Of a DNA stretch of 64,000 bases, positions 26,421 to 35,566 are shown piece by piece. Position 1 is the stretch's first letter. Each line of letters begins with the position of its first letter. Source of the DNA: Massilia solisilvae (GTDB lineage Bacteria > Pseudomonadota > Gammaproteobacteria > Burkholderiales > Burkholderiaceae_D); contig NZ_JANUGV010000003.1 in assembly GCF_024753215.1 (NCBI RefSeq), positions 186,001 through 250,000 on the forward strand, read 5' to 3'. The translations under genes and the position numbers were made by a program. The notes under the pieces were generated by a model, which did no database searches, was not told where the DNA came from, and was given only the letters and a program-made list of their open reading frames with translations.

Positions 26421-28001
26421 TCAGGCTGCCAGCCGCAGCGCGGGCGGTGCCGGGGGCTGCATGAGCCTGTGCTCCGACCTGCCGTGCCCGAGCTGGAATA
26501 CGCTCACCGCCTGCTCCAGCTGGGCGGCCTGCTGGCGCATCGCCGCGCTCGCGGCCGCGGCTTCCTCGACCAGCGCCGCGTTTTGCTGCGTCATCGCGTC
26601 CATCTGGCTCACCGCCTCGTTGATTTGCTCGATGCCGGCTTCCTGCTCGGCGCTGGCGGTGGTGATCTCGCGCATGATCGCGGTCACACGGCTGACGCTG
26701 GCCACGATCTCCTCCATCGTCTTGCCGGCCTTGCCGACCAACTGGGCGCCGTTGTCCACTTCCAGCACCGAGGCCTCGATCAGCGTCTTGATCTCCTTGG
26801 CCGCGCTGGCCGAACGATGAGCCAGGTTGCGCACTTCGGTCGCCACGACCGCAAAGCCGCGCCCCTGTTCGCCGGCGCGTGCCGCCTCGACGGCGGCGTT
26901 GAGCGCGAGGATGTTGGTCTGGAATGCGATGCCGTCGATCACGCCGATGATGTCGGTGATCTTGCGCGCCGATGCGTTGATCGAGCCCATGGTGGTGACG
27001 ACCTGCTCGACCACATGGCCGCCCTGCTGCGCGACGGTGGACGCCGCGTCGGCCAGCTGGTTGGCCTGGCGCGCGTTGTCGGCGTTCTGCTTGACGGTGC
27101 TGGTCAGTTCTTCCATCGACGACGCGGTTTCCTCCAGCGATCCGGCCTGCTGTTCGGTGCGCACCGACAGGTCTTCGTTCCCGCTGGCGATCTGGTCGGA
27201 GGCGCTGGCGATTGCGCCGGTGCTGTCGCGCACCGCGCTGACGATGCGGTACAGGTCGCGGTTCATGCGGTTGAGCGCGCTGAGCAGCTGGCCGGTTTCG
27301 TCGCGCGAGAAGGTCTGTTCGCGGTTATCGAGCTTGCCTTGCGCGACCGCCTCGGCCACCTTGATCGCGCGCCCCAGCGGGCCCGTGATCGACCGCGTCA
27401 CCAGCACCGTCCAGCCGACCGCGATGACGATCGACAATGCCCACAGCGCGGACAGCACGAGTTGCCCGGTCTTGCCGTGCGCGATCACCGCGTCGCCATT
27501 GCCCTCGGCGCGCTCGCGCTGGTGTGTGGCCAGCGCGCCGATGGCGTGGCCGTAGTCCTGCAATGCGGCTTCCATCGCGTCCAGGCCCGCCCCCGCGTTG
27601 GCGGCGGCGGCATCGCGCGCACGGATGTATTTGTCACGCTTGGCGGTGGCTTCTTCGTAGAGCTGCTTGCCGGTTTCGCTCGAGACCAGCCGCTCAAGCT
27701 CGGCCTGCACCTTGCTGATGCGTTCGCTCGTGGTTTTCACCTGCAACTCCAGGCGCGCGCGCACGGCCGGGTTGTCTTCACCGATCAGGGCTTCGGCCCG
27801 GACGCCGTTCAGCTCGGAGGCGGTCATCCATTCGGTGGCCAGCCGTTCCTTCGCGATGTCCTCCTTGAGGATCGTTTCGGTGCTGCCCTGGTAGTCGCGC
27901 AGCAGGTAGATGCCGACGGCCGTCAGCACCGTCATAAACAGGAGCAAAAGGGCGAATCCGGCGCCCAGTTTGGCGCCGATGCGAAGGTCTGCAATTTTCA
28001 T
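26421..28001 (-). CDS. Methyl-accepting chemotaxis protein (chemoreceptor 2)
   Basis: A 526-residue chemoreceptor with the same plan as its neighbours: TM1 ([22 protein letters not shown]), a four-helix-bundle periplasmic sensor beginning [22 protein letters not shown]2 ([19 protein letters not shown]), HAMP, and the signalling domain with [20 protein letters not shown] and [20 protein letters not shown]. The tail ([11 protein letters not shown]) has no CheR pentapeptide. Over the signalling half it is close to receptor 1, and the sensor regions diverge, as expected for ligand diversification after duplication. A clear terminator follows, separating it from receptor 1. Confidence 0.93.
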   Translation of the reverse strand: MKIADLRIGAKLGAGFALLLLFMTVLTAVGIYLLRDYQGSTETILKEDIAKERLATEWMTASELNGVRAEALIGEDNPAVRARLELQVKTTSERISKVQAELERLVSSETGKQLYEEATAKRDKYIRARDAAAANAGAGLDAMEAALQDYGHAIGALATHQRERAEGNGDAVIAHGKTGQLVLSALWALSIVIAVGWTVLVTRSITGPLGRAIKVAEAVAQGKLDNREQTFSRDETGQLLSALNRMNRDLYRIVSAVRDSTGAIASASDQIASGNEDLSVRTEQQAGSLEETASSMEELTSTVKQNADNARQANQLADAASTVAQQGGHVVEQVVTTMGSINASARKITDIIGVIDGIAFQTNILALNAAVEAARAGEQGRGFAVVATEVRNLAHRSASAAKEIKTLIEASVLEVDNGAQLVGKAGKTMEEIVASVSRVTAIMREITTASAEQEAGIEQINEAVSQMDAMTQQNAALVEEAAAASAAMRQQAAQLEQAVSVFQLGHGRSEHRLMQPPAPPALRLAA

Positions 28002-28163
28002 TCAGGTCCAGGTCAACAAGTGCAGGAGCGGGCACGGTGGTCCGCTCCAGGGATTTGTATAGACAACAGGACAAGTATAGGTGAAAAAGTTTCCCGCGGG
28101 ATATTTAGATTGCAAATAACTATGATTTTCCGGGACGCGCGGCGCCCCGGCAGCACGGCATGC

Positions 28164-29762
28164 TCAGGCCAATGCCAGCCTGCTGCGCGACGGGGCGGCG
28201 ATGGCCAGCTGGTCGAGCTGGAACACGCCCACGGTGCGGGCCAGACTCGCCGCCTGCTCCTGCATGGAGGCCGAGGCGGCGGCGGCTTCCTCCACCAGCG
28301 CGGCGTTCTGCTGCGTGACCTGGTCCATCTGGACCACCGCCTTGTTGATCTGCTCCAGTCCCGCGCTCTGCTCGCTGCTGGCGGCGGTGATCTCGCCCAT
28401 GATGTCGGTGACCCGGCGCACGCTCTCGATGATGTCCTTCATGGTCGCGCCGGCCTGGTCCACCAGCCTGGCGCCGCTGTCCACCTGCGCCACCGAATGG
28501 TCGATCAGCGTCTTGATTTCCTTGGCCGCTGCCGCCGAGCGCTGGGCCAGCGTGCGCACTTCGGCGGCAACCACGGCGAAGCCACGCCCTTGCTCGCCGG
28601 CGCGCGCGGCTTCGACCGCCGCATTGAGCGCCAAAATATTGGTCTGGAAGGCGATGCCGTCGATGACGGAAATGATTTCGACGATGTTCCTGGACGCGGC
28701 GTTGATGCTTGCCATGCGCTCGACTGCCTGCGACACCACCGCGCCACCCTGTTGCGCCACCTCCGAGGCCGACAGCGCAAGCTGGTTGGCCTGGCGTGCG
28801 TTGTCCGCGTTCTGCCGCACGGTGGAGGTCAGCTCCTCCAGCGAGGACGCGGTCTCTTCCAGCGCGCTGGCCTGGTGCTCGGTGCGGGCCGACAGCTCGT
28901 AGTTGCCGGCCGCGATTTCGCCGGCGGCCGTGTTGATGGTGTCGGTCCCGGTGCGCACCTGCCGCACCACGCCTTCCAGCTGCCGCCGCATGTCCTGCAT
29001 GGCCGCCAGCAGGCTCGACTCGTCGTTGGCTTTCAGGTCCACCCGCACCGTCAGGTTGCCAGCGGCGATCTCGCCGGCGACCTGTGCCGCGTAATCCGGT
29101 TCGCCGCCCAGCTGCTTGAGCAGGCTGCGGCTGATCGTGGCGCCGATGATGGCCGCCAGTGCCAGCGCCAGTGCGCCCAGTCCCAGCATGGTATTGCGCG
29201 AAGTGGCATAGGTAGCGGCCGCATCGCGCGAGGCCGCGTCGATGCGGCCGGTTGCGTGCGCGATCAGTTTTTCGACAGTGCCCTTGTAGTTGGCCAGCGC
29301 CGGGCGCAGTTGCGTGGCCAGGTAGGTTTTCGCCTCATCGTCCTTGCCGCCCTGGATCAGCGCGATCAGCGCGTCCTGGCCGGCGCGGTAGCGCGCGCGC
29401 GCCTCTTGCGCCGTTTGCACCAGGGCGCGCCCGTCCGGCGCCACCAGCTCGGCGCGCAGCAGGTCAAGCTGCGCGTTCGCGGTGCCGCGCGCTTCCTCGA
29501 TCGTATCGAGCTGCTTCTTGCGGTCCTGCGGCTCGGGGTTGAGCATCATGTTGCGCAGCGCGATCGCGATCCTGTCTACCTGGGCGAGCAGGATGCTCGA
29601 CTGCTCGAGCTTGGGCAGCTCTTGCTGCGCGATCTGCGCGCTGGCCGCGTTCAGTGTGGAGGCCTTGTTGACGCCGACTGCAATAATCATGACCAGCAGC
29701 AGGCTGAGGCAGCCAAAACCGATCACAAGGCGGGTGCCCACCTTGAGTGCATTCATGTTCAT
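28164..29762 (-). CDS. Methyl-accepting chemotaxis protein (chemoreceptor 3)
   Basis: A 532-residue chemoreceptor. TM1 is [20 protein letters not shown]; the sensor contains [20 protein letters not shown], of the 4HB_MCP type, and a second TM ([20 protein letters not shown]) is followed by a HAMP domain with [20 protein letters not shown], a HAMP variant common in betaproteobacteria. The signalling tip [20 protein letters not shown] is intact, and the protein ends in SRLALA without a CheR tether. ATG at 29762 is preferred, with GAGGGAAGA upstream. It belongs to a different subgroup from receptors 1 and 2 by its HAMP region. Confidence 0.93.
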   Translation of the reverse strand: MNMNALKVGTRLVIGFGCLSLLLVMIIAVGVNKASTLNAASAQIAQQELPKLEQSSILLAQVDRIAIALRNMMLNPEPQDRKKQLDTIEEARGTANAQLDLLRAELVAPDGRALVQTAQEARARYRAGQDALIALIQGGKDDEAKTYLATQLRPALANYKGTVEKLIAHATGRIDAASRDAAATYATSRNTMLGLGALALALAAIIGATISRSLLKQLGGEPDYAAQVAGEIAAGNLTVRVDLKANDESSLLAAMQDMRRQLEGVVRQVRTGTDTINTAAGEIAAGNYELSARTEHQASALEETASSLEELTSTVRQNADNARQANQLALSASEVAQQGGAVVSQAVERMASINAASRNIVEIISVIDGIAFQTNILALNAAVEAARAGEQGRGFAVVAAEVRTLAQRSAAAAKEIKTLIDHSVAQVDSGARLVDQAGATMKDIIESVRRVTDIMGEITAASSEQSAGLEQINKAVVQMDQVTQQNAALVEEAAAASASMQEQAASLARTVGVFQLDQLAIAAPSRSRLALA

Positions 29763-30068
29763 TCTTCCCTCTTGATTGGTATCGCGTTTCGGACGGCGCA
29801 ACGGCCTGGACAGATGCACCTGGCGAATCAACACGGCAGGGCAGTGGACGGACTTGCGGGGCGAGCGGTGGCTGCGAAATCGGTGCAACCGGGAGGAGAT
29901 TCTATTAGGGAAGAACGTACTGACAAAACACTGTGGCGGCGTCAGCGACGGTATTTCAAGAAGTGTTACTTATTGGATACAGAAGTTTGCACTGATGCAA
30001 GAAGGAGGGGGGGGCGGGCACAGCCATCACACCCGCCGCAATCGAGCGGCGGGTGTAGCGAAGCCAGC
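29763..30068. other. 306-bp region between chemoreceptor 3 and gabD
   Basis: No convincing gene. It contains a G-run (about 30003-30014) and a strong hairpin next to the gabD end (30029-30056). The part just upstream of chemoreceptor 3 should hold its promoter, but no clear elements are recognised. Confidence 0.5.
30029..30056 (-). terminator. Hairpin downstream of gabD, possible terminator
   Basis: ACACCCGCCGC (30029-30039) is the exact complement of GCGGCGGGTGT (30046-30056) around a six-base loop, 13 bp beyond the gabD stop. No T-run follows on the minus strand, so it may act only as a transcript-end stabiliser. Confidence 0.4.
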
Positions 30069-31523
30069 CTAGATGCCGCCCATGCAGATGTACTTGATGA
30101 CCAGGTAATCGTCCATCCCGTACTTCGACCCTTCGCGTCCCAGTCCCGACTGCTTGACGCCGCCGAACGGCGCCAGCTCGTTCGAGATCAGGCCAGTGTT
30201 CACGCCCACCATGCCGGTTTCGATCGCCTCGGCGATGCGCCACACGCGGCCGATGTCGCGCGAATAGAAGTACGACGCGAGGCCGAATTCGGTGTTGTTG
30301 ACCATGCCGATCACTTCTTCCTCGGTGCGGAAGCGGAACAGCGGCGCCAGCGGGCCGAAGGTCTCTTCGCGCGCGACCTTCATGTCCGAGGTCACCCCGG
30401 TGAGCACGGTGGGCTGGAAGAAGCTGTGCCCGAGCGCGTGGCGCTGGCCGCCCACCGCCACCTGCGCACCCTTGGACAGCGCGTCCGCCAGGTGGTCTTC
30501 CACCTTTTCCACCGCCTTGGCGTTGATCAGCGGCCCCTGGCTCACGCCCGGCTCCAGGCCGTTGCCGACCTTGAGCGCCTGCACCTTGGCCACCAGCCGG
30601 CGTGCGAAATCGTCGTACACGCCGTCCTGCACGTACAGGCGGTTGGCGCACACGCAGGTCTGGCCGGCGTTGCGGTACTTGGAGGCGATCGCGCCCTCTA
30701 CCGCGGCATCGAGGTCGGCGTCGTCGAACACGATGAAGGCCGCGTTGCCGCCCAGTTCCAGTGAAATCTTCTTCACCGTCGGCGCGCACTGCTGCATCAA
30801 CAGGCGCCCCACGGCGGTCGATCCGGTAAAGCTCATCTTGCGCACGGTCGGGTTGCCGGTCATCTCGCCGCCGATCGCCTGCGCGTCGCCGGTCACGATC
30901 GAGAACACCCCGCGCGGCACGCCCGCGCGCTCGCCAAGCACGGCCAGCGCAAACGCCGAGTAGGGTGTCAGCTCGGAAGGCTTGAGCACGATCGGGCAGC
31001 CGGCCGCCAGTGCCGGCGCGACCTTGCGGGTGATCATCGCGGACGGGAAGTTCCACGGGGTGATCGCGGCGCACACGCCGATCGGCTCCTTGGTCACCAC
31101 GATCCGGCGGTCCGGCCACGGCGACGGAATCACGTCGCCATCGGCGCGCTTGGCCTGTTCGCCGAACCACTCGAAGAACGAGGCCGCGTAGCCGATCTCG
31201 CCCTTGGATTCGGCCAGCGGCTTGCCCTGCTCGACCGTCATCAACACCGCCAGGTCGTCCGCGTTTTCCAGCATCAGGTCGCTCCACTTGCGCAGAATCG
31301 CGGCGCGCTCCTTGGCCGTCTTCTTGCGCCAGGCCGGCCAGGCGGCGTTGGCGGCTTCGATCGCGCGGCGCGTCTCCTGCGCGCCCATGTGCGGCACCGT
31401 GCCGATCTTTTCGCCGGTGGCCGGGTTGCGCACGTCCACCGTGGCGCCGCCCTCGGCGTCGCACCATTGACCGTCGATGTAGGCCTGCTGACGCAGCAGG
31501 GAAGGGTCTTTCAGGTTCAGCAT
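30069..31523 (-). CDS. gabD: NADP-dependent succinate-semialdehyde dehydrogenase
   Basis: Oxidises succinate semialdehyde to succinate, the last step of GABA breakdown. The 484-residue protein shows the GabD block order: FIDG-type start (QQAYIDGQWCDAEGGATVDV), ITPWNFPSAMITRKVAPALA, the NADP-binding FTGSTAVGRLLMQQ, the general base Glu in KKISLELGGNAAFIVFDDAD, and the catalytic Cys in YRNAGQTCVCANRLYVQDGV, which is nearly identical to Escherichia coli GabD. The frame is open far upstream, but the ATG at 31523, with GAGGA before it, fits. It stands alone here, divergent from an S41 peptidase gene, and 4 kb from the polyamine genes that would supply GABA. Confidence 0.94.
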   Translation of the reverse strand: MLNLKDPSLLRQQAYIDGQWCDAEGGATVDVRNPATGEKIGTVPHMGAQETRRAIEAANAAWPAWRKKTAKERAAILRKWSDLMLENADDLAVLMTVEQGKPLAESKGEIGYAASFFEWFGEQAKRADGDVIPSPWPDRRIVVTKEPIGVCAAITPWNFPSAMITRKVAPALAAGCPIVLKPSELTPYSAFALAVLGERAGVPRGVFSIVTGDAQAIGGEMTGNPTVRKMSFTGSTAVGRLLMQQCAPTVKKISLELGGNAAFIVFDDADLDAAVEGAIASKYRNAGQTCVCANRLYVQDGVYDDFARRLVAKVQALKVGNGLEPGVSQGPLINAKAVEKVEDHLADALSKGAQVAVGGQRHALGHSFFQPTVLTGVTSDMKVAREETFGPLAPLFRFRTEEEVIGMVNNTEFGLASYFYSRDIGRVWRIAEAIETGMVGVNTGLISNELAPFGGVKQSGLGREGSKYGMDDYLVIKYICMGGI

Positions 31524-31703
31524 GGGGTCCTCGTCCTTGTTCGATAAGCATGCAATTCGCTCATGGTAGTGCTTTTTTGCTCCCGCCGCCGGGTGCGTTC
31601 GGTACAGCCTGCTCCCGGATTTGTGCAGTCTGTCGCATCGCCGTGGCTTTCTATCCCGGCAATATTTACGCTGCCGGCATGTTAATTTCGAGGAGTATTG
31701 CCG

Positions 31704-33335
31704 ATGCCACGACGTCTCATCCTGGCCGCCGCGCTGGCGGCTGCCGCCTCTGCCAGCCTGGCGCAAACTGCCGCTGACCTTCAGATGCAGGCCAACATGG
31801 CCTTCGCGTCCAGGGACTACGAGCGCGCCGGCACGCTGCTCGAGCAATCCTTCGAGCGCCAGCCGCAGCCGGCCCAGCTGTACAACGCGGCCTGCGCCTA
31901 TGCACTGGGCGGCCAGAAGGAACAGGCGATGCGCACGCTCCAGCGCGCGCTGGCCAACGGCTTCTTCAACGCCACCCTGGCCGAAAAGGACAGCGACCTG
32001 GCCGCGCTGCACGGCGACCCGCGCTGGCCGGCGCTGCTGGAACAGATGAAGCAGAAGGAGGTGCTGGAGGCGCGCCTGTTCAACTCGGCGGCGCTGCGCT
32101 CGCCCTACCGTGACGACCTGCCGGAAGACGAGAAGGTGGCCGGGCTGTCGAAGTTCTGGTCCGAGGTGAAGTACAACTTCGTGTACACGGACAGGCTCAA
32201 GGAGCTGGACTGGGACAAGCTCTACCTGGAGACGCTGCCCAAGGTGCGCGCGACCACCTCCACGGCCGAGTATTACCGCGTGCTGATCCAGCTTGGCGCA
32301 AAGCTGCGCGACGGCCACACCGGCATCTGGGGCGCGGACGAGCTGCTCAACAAGGACTGGGCCAAGCCGCTCTTGAAGACCCGGCTGGTCGAAGGAAAAG
32401 TGGTGGTGGACGCCGTGTTCGACCCGGATCTGGTGGCCAGGGGCGTGGCGCGCGGCACCGAGATCACCGAGGTGGACGGCGAGCCGGTCAAGGCCTGGGC
32501 CGAGCGCGAGATCCGGCCTTACGTGAGCGCGTCCAGCGAGCATGACATGAACCAGCGCGTGTACGGCTACCAGTTCCTGCAAGGGCCGGTGGACGTGGCG
32601 CCGCGGGTGAGCTTTCGCACCGCCGCCGGCAAGGCGTTCGACGCGCCGGTCAAGCGCGTGAGCTTCCAGGAGTACGGCAAGCTGGCGCCGAAGATCGAGG
32701 CGTTCGAGTTTCGCATGCTGCCCGGCAATGTGGCCTACGTGGCGCTGAACAGCTTCGGCAACAGCAAGGCGGCCGACGGTTTCCTTGCCGCGTTCGACCA
32801 GATCGCCAGGTCGCAAGCGCTGATCATCGACGTGCGCAACAACGGTGGCGGCAACTCGGGCGAGGGCTACCGCGTGCTGTCCACGCTGACCGACAAGACC
32901 TACGTGCCGGGCAAGTGGGGCACGCGCGACTACCGGCCCACCTACCGCGCCTGGCAGATGGCCAACCCCGACCACGAGGAGCTGGACACGCCGCGTGGGC
33001 CGGACATGGCGCACCAGTACAGCAAGCCGGTGGTGGTGCTGACTTCGGCCCGCACCTACTCGGCGGCGGAAGACTTTGCGCTCGCGTTCGACATCCTGCA
33101 GCGCGGGCAGATCATCGGCGAAGCGACCGGCGGCAGCACCGGCCAGCCGCTGTTCTTCGACCTGCCCGGCGGCGGCCACGCGCGCATCTGCACACGCAGC
33201 GTCACCTACCCGGACGGGCGCGTCTGGATCGGCAAGGGCATCGCGCCGAATGTGACTGTGGCGCCGACCGTGGCCGACATTCGCAAGGGGCGCGACACGG
33301 TGCTGGAAGCCGCACTGGCCAGCTTGCGCAAGTAA
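31704..33335 (+). CDS. Secreted S41-family peptidase with N-terminal TPR-like region
   Basis: A 543-residue exported protein. A signal peptide ([17 protein letters not shown], cleavage near AQT) precedes a TPR-like helical segment (FASRDYERAGTLLEQSFERQ, then PAQLYNAACAYALGGQKEQA). The middle holds a degenerate PDZ-like domain, and the C-terminal half is an S41 (C-terminal processing/tricorn-core) catalytic domain: ALIIDVRNNGGGNSGEGYRV, VVVLTSARTYSAAEDFALAF with the likely nucleophile Ser in YSAAEDF, and GEATGGSTGQPLFFDLPGGG. ATG at 31704 has AGGAG 8 bases upstream. Likely periplasmic; substrate unknown. It is divergent from gabD. Confidence 0.88.
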   Translation: MPRRLILAAALAAAASASLAQTAADLQMQANMAFASRDYERAGTLLEQSFERQPQPAQLYNAACAYALGGQKEQAMRTLQRALANGFFNATLAEKDSDLAALHGDPRWPALLEQMKQKEVLEARLFNSAALRSPYRDDLPEDEKVAGLSKFWSEVKYNFVYTDRLKELDWDKLYLETLPKVRATTSTAEYYRVLIQLGAKLRDGHTGIWGADELLNKDWAKPLLKTRLVEGKVVVDAVFDPDLVARGVARGTEITEVDGEPVKAWAEREIRPYVSASSEHDMNQRVYGYQFLQGPVDVAPRVSFRTAAGKAFDAPVKRVSFQEYGKLAPKIEAFEFRMLPGNVAYVALNSFGNSKAADGFLAAFDQIARSQALIIDVRNNGGGNSGEGYRVLSTLTDKTYVPGKWGTRDYRPTYRAWQMANPDHEELDTPRGPDMAHQYSKPVVVLTSARTYSAAEDFALAFDILQRGQIIGEATGGSTGQPLFFDLPGGGHARICTRSVTYPDGRVWIGKGIAPNVTVAPTVADIRKGRDTVLEAALASLRK

Positions 33336-33346
33336 TGGCGGTGAGG

Positions 33347-33371
33347 TGAACGGCGTGGGCCACGCCGTTCA
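33347..33371. terminator. Hairpin after the S41 peptidase gene
   Basis: TGAACGGCGTGG (33347-33358) is fully complementary to CCACGCCGTTCA (33360-33371) about a single central base. It lies 11 bp past the stop. No T-run follows, so termination is uncertain. Confidence 0.45.
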
Positions 33372-33382
33372 ATAATCCTGCT

Positions 33383-33424
33383 AGTATTTCCCGTTTTTAA
33401 TTTTTGTTTTCAACGGGAAATACT
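33383..33424 (+). promoter_or_regulatory. Perfect 13-bp hairpin immediately before the VHL-like protease start codon
   Basis: AGTATTTCCCGTT (33383-33395) pairs perfectly with AACGGGAAATACT (33412-33424) around a 16-base, T-rich loop. The right arm ends one base before the ATG at 33426 and contains GGGAAA (33415-33420), the only plausible ribosome binding site. In RNA the stem would hide that site. A protein-binding operator in DNA is the alternative. Confidence 0.7.
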
Positions 33425-33425
33425 G

Positions 33426-35318
33426 ATGACTGCATCCGCCGGTAGCGCCAGCCTCAACTTCCAGCCGCTGACGGCTTCCATCCTTTCGACGGACAGCGGC
33501 TCGCCGAGCCAGTTCACGCTGGCCAATCACAGCACCCAGGTGCTGCAGGTGTTCTGGATCGACCGCGCGGGCGCCGAGCAGCTGTATGGCGAAGTGCAGC
33601 CGGGGGCCAGCTTCAACCAGCCGACGTTCTCCAGCCATGCATGGGAGATCAAGTCCAAGGATGGCGCGATCGGCTTCAAGTTCTTCCCGACCGTTGCCGG
33701 CGCCATCGACGTGACCGGCAGCGGCACGCCGGGATTTACCGATTTCTCCGAACGCATCATCCACACCGCGCAGGGCGACTGGTCGACGGCGGAAGGCTAT
33801 GGCGTCATCAACGTGGCCAAGTCGCTGGGCGTGCCCGACCTTGGCTACACCTTGCCGCTCAACGCCCAGGGCAACAACCTGGCGCTGGACGTGATCAGCG
33901 CGTCCTCGGCCTGGACGGCGGGGATCACCGGCAAGGGCGTGAAAGTGGCCGTGATCGATTCCGGCATTGCCAGCAATTCCGAAGTCAACGCCAACATCGT
34001 CGGCGGTTACGACTTTTTCGACAACGACACCAACCCGGCGCCGGACAACGGCAACTACCGCGACCATTCGCTGGGCGTGGCCGCGATCATCGCCGCCAGC
34101 CATGCGCCGCACGCCGGGCAGGATGCGATGGGCGTGGCGCCGGATGCGCAACTGCTCAACGTGCGGGTCGGCTCGTCGAATGGCTCGCCGTCCACCAACA
34201 TCGCCAGCGGCATTCGCTGGGCGGTGGACCAGGGCGCCAAGGTCATTTGCATGCCCTTGCAGAACAACAGCGCCAGCCCCGATCCGGTGGTGGCCGATGC
34301 GGTGCACTACGCCTACCAGCACAACGTGCTCACCGTGATCATCGGCGGCAATTTCAGCACCTACGGGGCAACCGGACTGGCCTTGATCGCCAAGACCGGC
34401 GAGGCGCTTGCCGTGGGTAACCTCGACGCGATGGCGGCCACGCCGTTCCAGTCGTCCAATACCCCGGGCGCGACGCCGTTCCCGTGGGTGATGGCCAGTT
34501 CCAGCGGCTACCTGCCCAACGCGGACGGCGGCTACACCTACCGCGCCGACGGCGGCACCTCGTTCGCCGGTCCGTATGTGGCGGGCCTGGCGGCCCTGCT
34601 GTTCCAGCAAAGCCCGAACGCCACGGTCAAGGACATCATCGCCAAAATCATCGGCGGCGCATCCATCAGCGCCAGCGCCGCGACCGCGGCGGCTGCATCC
34701 GGCCAGACCGGCACCGCGATGGCGGACCGTTTCGTGAGCACCGCGGCGAACGACAGTATCGACGGCAAGGGCGGGCTCGACACGGTCGTCTTCCTCGGCC
34801 CGCGTGCGAACTACAGCATTGCGCAAAGCGGCGGCCAGGCCACCGTCACCGACCTGACCGGCAAGGACGGCGTGGACACCCTGGCGGGCATCGAGCGGCT
34901 GGCGTTCACCGACAAGAACGTCGCGCTCGACATCAATGGCGATGCCGGCCAGGTGTACCGGCTGTACCAGGCTGCGTTCGGGCGGGAGCCGGATGAAGGC
35001 GGGCTCGGTTACTGGATCAACGCCAAGGATGGCGGCATGGCCCTGGTCGACATCGCGCGCCAGTTCATGGCGTCCAAGGAGGCGGTCGACCTGTATGGCG
35101 CCAGCCCGTCGGCCGAGGCCCTGGTCAATTCGGTGTACCAGAACGTGCTGCACCGCGCGCCGGACCAGGCCGGCCACGACTTCTGGGTGGACACCATGAG
35201 CCGCGGCCTGAACAGCCCGGCGACGCTGGTGACGGCGTTCAGCGACAGCACCGAAAATATCGCCAACGCCGCCGCCATCATCGGCAACGGTTTCGCCTAC
35301 ACCCCGCTGCACGGCTGA
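33426..35318 (+). CDS. Subtilisin-like (S8) protease with N-terminal VHL-beta-like domain and C-terminal DUF4214
   Basis: A 630-residue protein with three parts. Residues about 19-90 match the beta domain of human pVHL without gaps over the core: N34, W44, Y54, G60, T67, H71 and W73 fall at the positions of pVHL N78, W88, Y98, G104, S111, H115 and W117, which includes the whole hydroxyproline pocket. Residues about 155-415 are an S8 protease with D178 (KVAVIDSGIAS), H214 (YRDHSLGVAAII), oxyanion N309 and nucleophile S379 (GGTSFAGPYVAGLAALL). Next comes an RTX-like segment (NDSIDGKGGLDTVVF), then DUF4214 (about 510-600: VYRLYQAAFGREPDEGGLGY). No signal peptide is seen; type I secretion is likely for DUF4214 proteins. 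A terminator follows. Confidence 0.88.
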   Translation: MTASAGSASLNFQPLTASILSTDSGSPSQFTLANHSTQVLQVFWIDRAGAEQLYGEVQPGASFNQPTFSSHAWEIKSKDGAIGFKFFPTVAGAIDVTGSGTPGFTDFSERIIHTAQGDWSTAEGYGVINVAKSLGVPDLGYTLPLNAQGNNLALDVISASSAWTAGITGKGVKVAVIDSGIASNSEVNANIVGGYDFFDNDTNPAPDNGNYRDHSLGVAAIIAASHAPHAGQDAMGVAPDAQLLNVRVGSSNGSPSTNIASGIRWAVDQGAKVICMPLQNNSASPDPVVADAVHYAYQHNVLTVIIGGNFSTYGATGLALIAKTGEALAVGNLDAMAATPFQSSNTPGATPFPWVMASSSGYLPNADGGYTYRADGGTSFAGPYVAGLAALLFQQSPNATVKDIIAKIIGGASISASAATAAAASGQTGTAMADRFVSTAANDSIDGKGGLDTVVFLGPRANYSIAQSGGQATVTDLTGKDGVDTLAGIERLAFTDKNVALDINGDAGQVYRLYQAAFGREPDEGGLGYWINAKDGGMALVDIARQFMASKEAVDLYGASPSAEALVNSVYQNVLHRAPDQAGHDFWVDTMSRGLNSPATLVTAFSDSTENIANAAAIIGNGFAYTPLHG

Positions 35319-35342
35319 GCCCGCGTTAGGGTTGCCTCGCGG

Positions 35343-35368
35343 AAGGCCGGGCTGCCGGCCGGCCTTTT
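35343..35368 (+). terminator. Probable terminator after the VHL-like protease gene
   Basis: AAGGCCGG (35343-35350) with CCGGCCTT (35359-35366), an eight-base loop, then a short T-run of four. It lies 24 bp after the stop. Confidence 0.6.
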
Positions 35369-35566
35369 GTGTTGGCATGGTTTCTCGCTTGCCATTAAGC
35401 TTTTGTTACGGACCCCAGCCCAGCAAGGTCCGCTCCAGATAGCAGATCCGGGCCATGCGCGCGGCATATTTGCGCGCCGCTTGATCTGCATTAATGGCTA
35501 CTCGCATTCGGACCAGATAGCAACTATGATGGTCTGTGTGCGTCACACTACGAGGGTAGAGAGACC

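Noticed and set aside
30000..30056. G-run and hairpin considered as part of a small RNA gene
   Set aside because: No promoter or T-run terminator could be recognised on either strand, so only the hairpin is reported.
26313..30764. A 1483-codon open frame on the plus strand across the chemoreceptor and gabD genes
   Set aside because: It is antisense to clear MCP and aldehyde dehydrogenase genes and encodes low-complexity His/Arg/Gly/Gln-rich sequence, the usual shadow of high-GC coding DNA.
31524..33179. Extension of the gabD frame by more than 500 codons upstream
   Set aside because: The extra part is antisense to the S41 peptidase and has no homology; ATG at 31523 with a ribosome site gives a normal-length GabD.
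35380..35400. TGGCATG...TTGC considered as a sigma-54 promoter before puuD
   Set aside because: The spacing between the GG and GC elements is not the required 10 bases.
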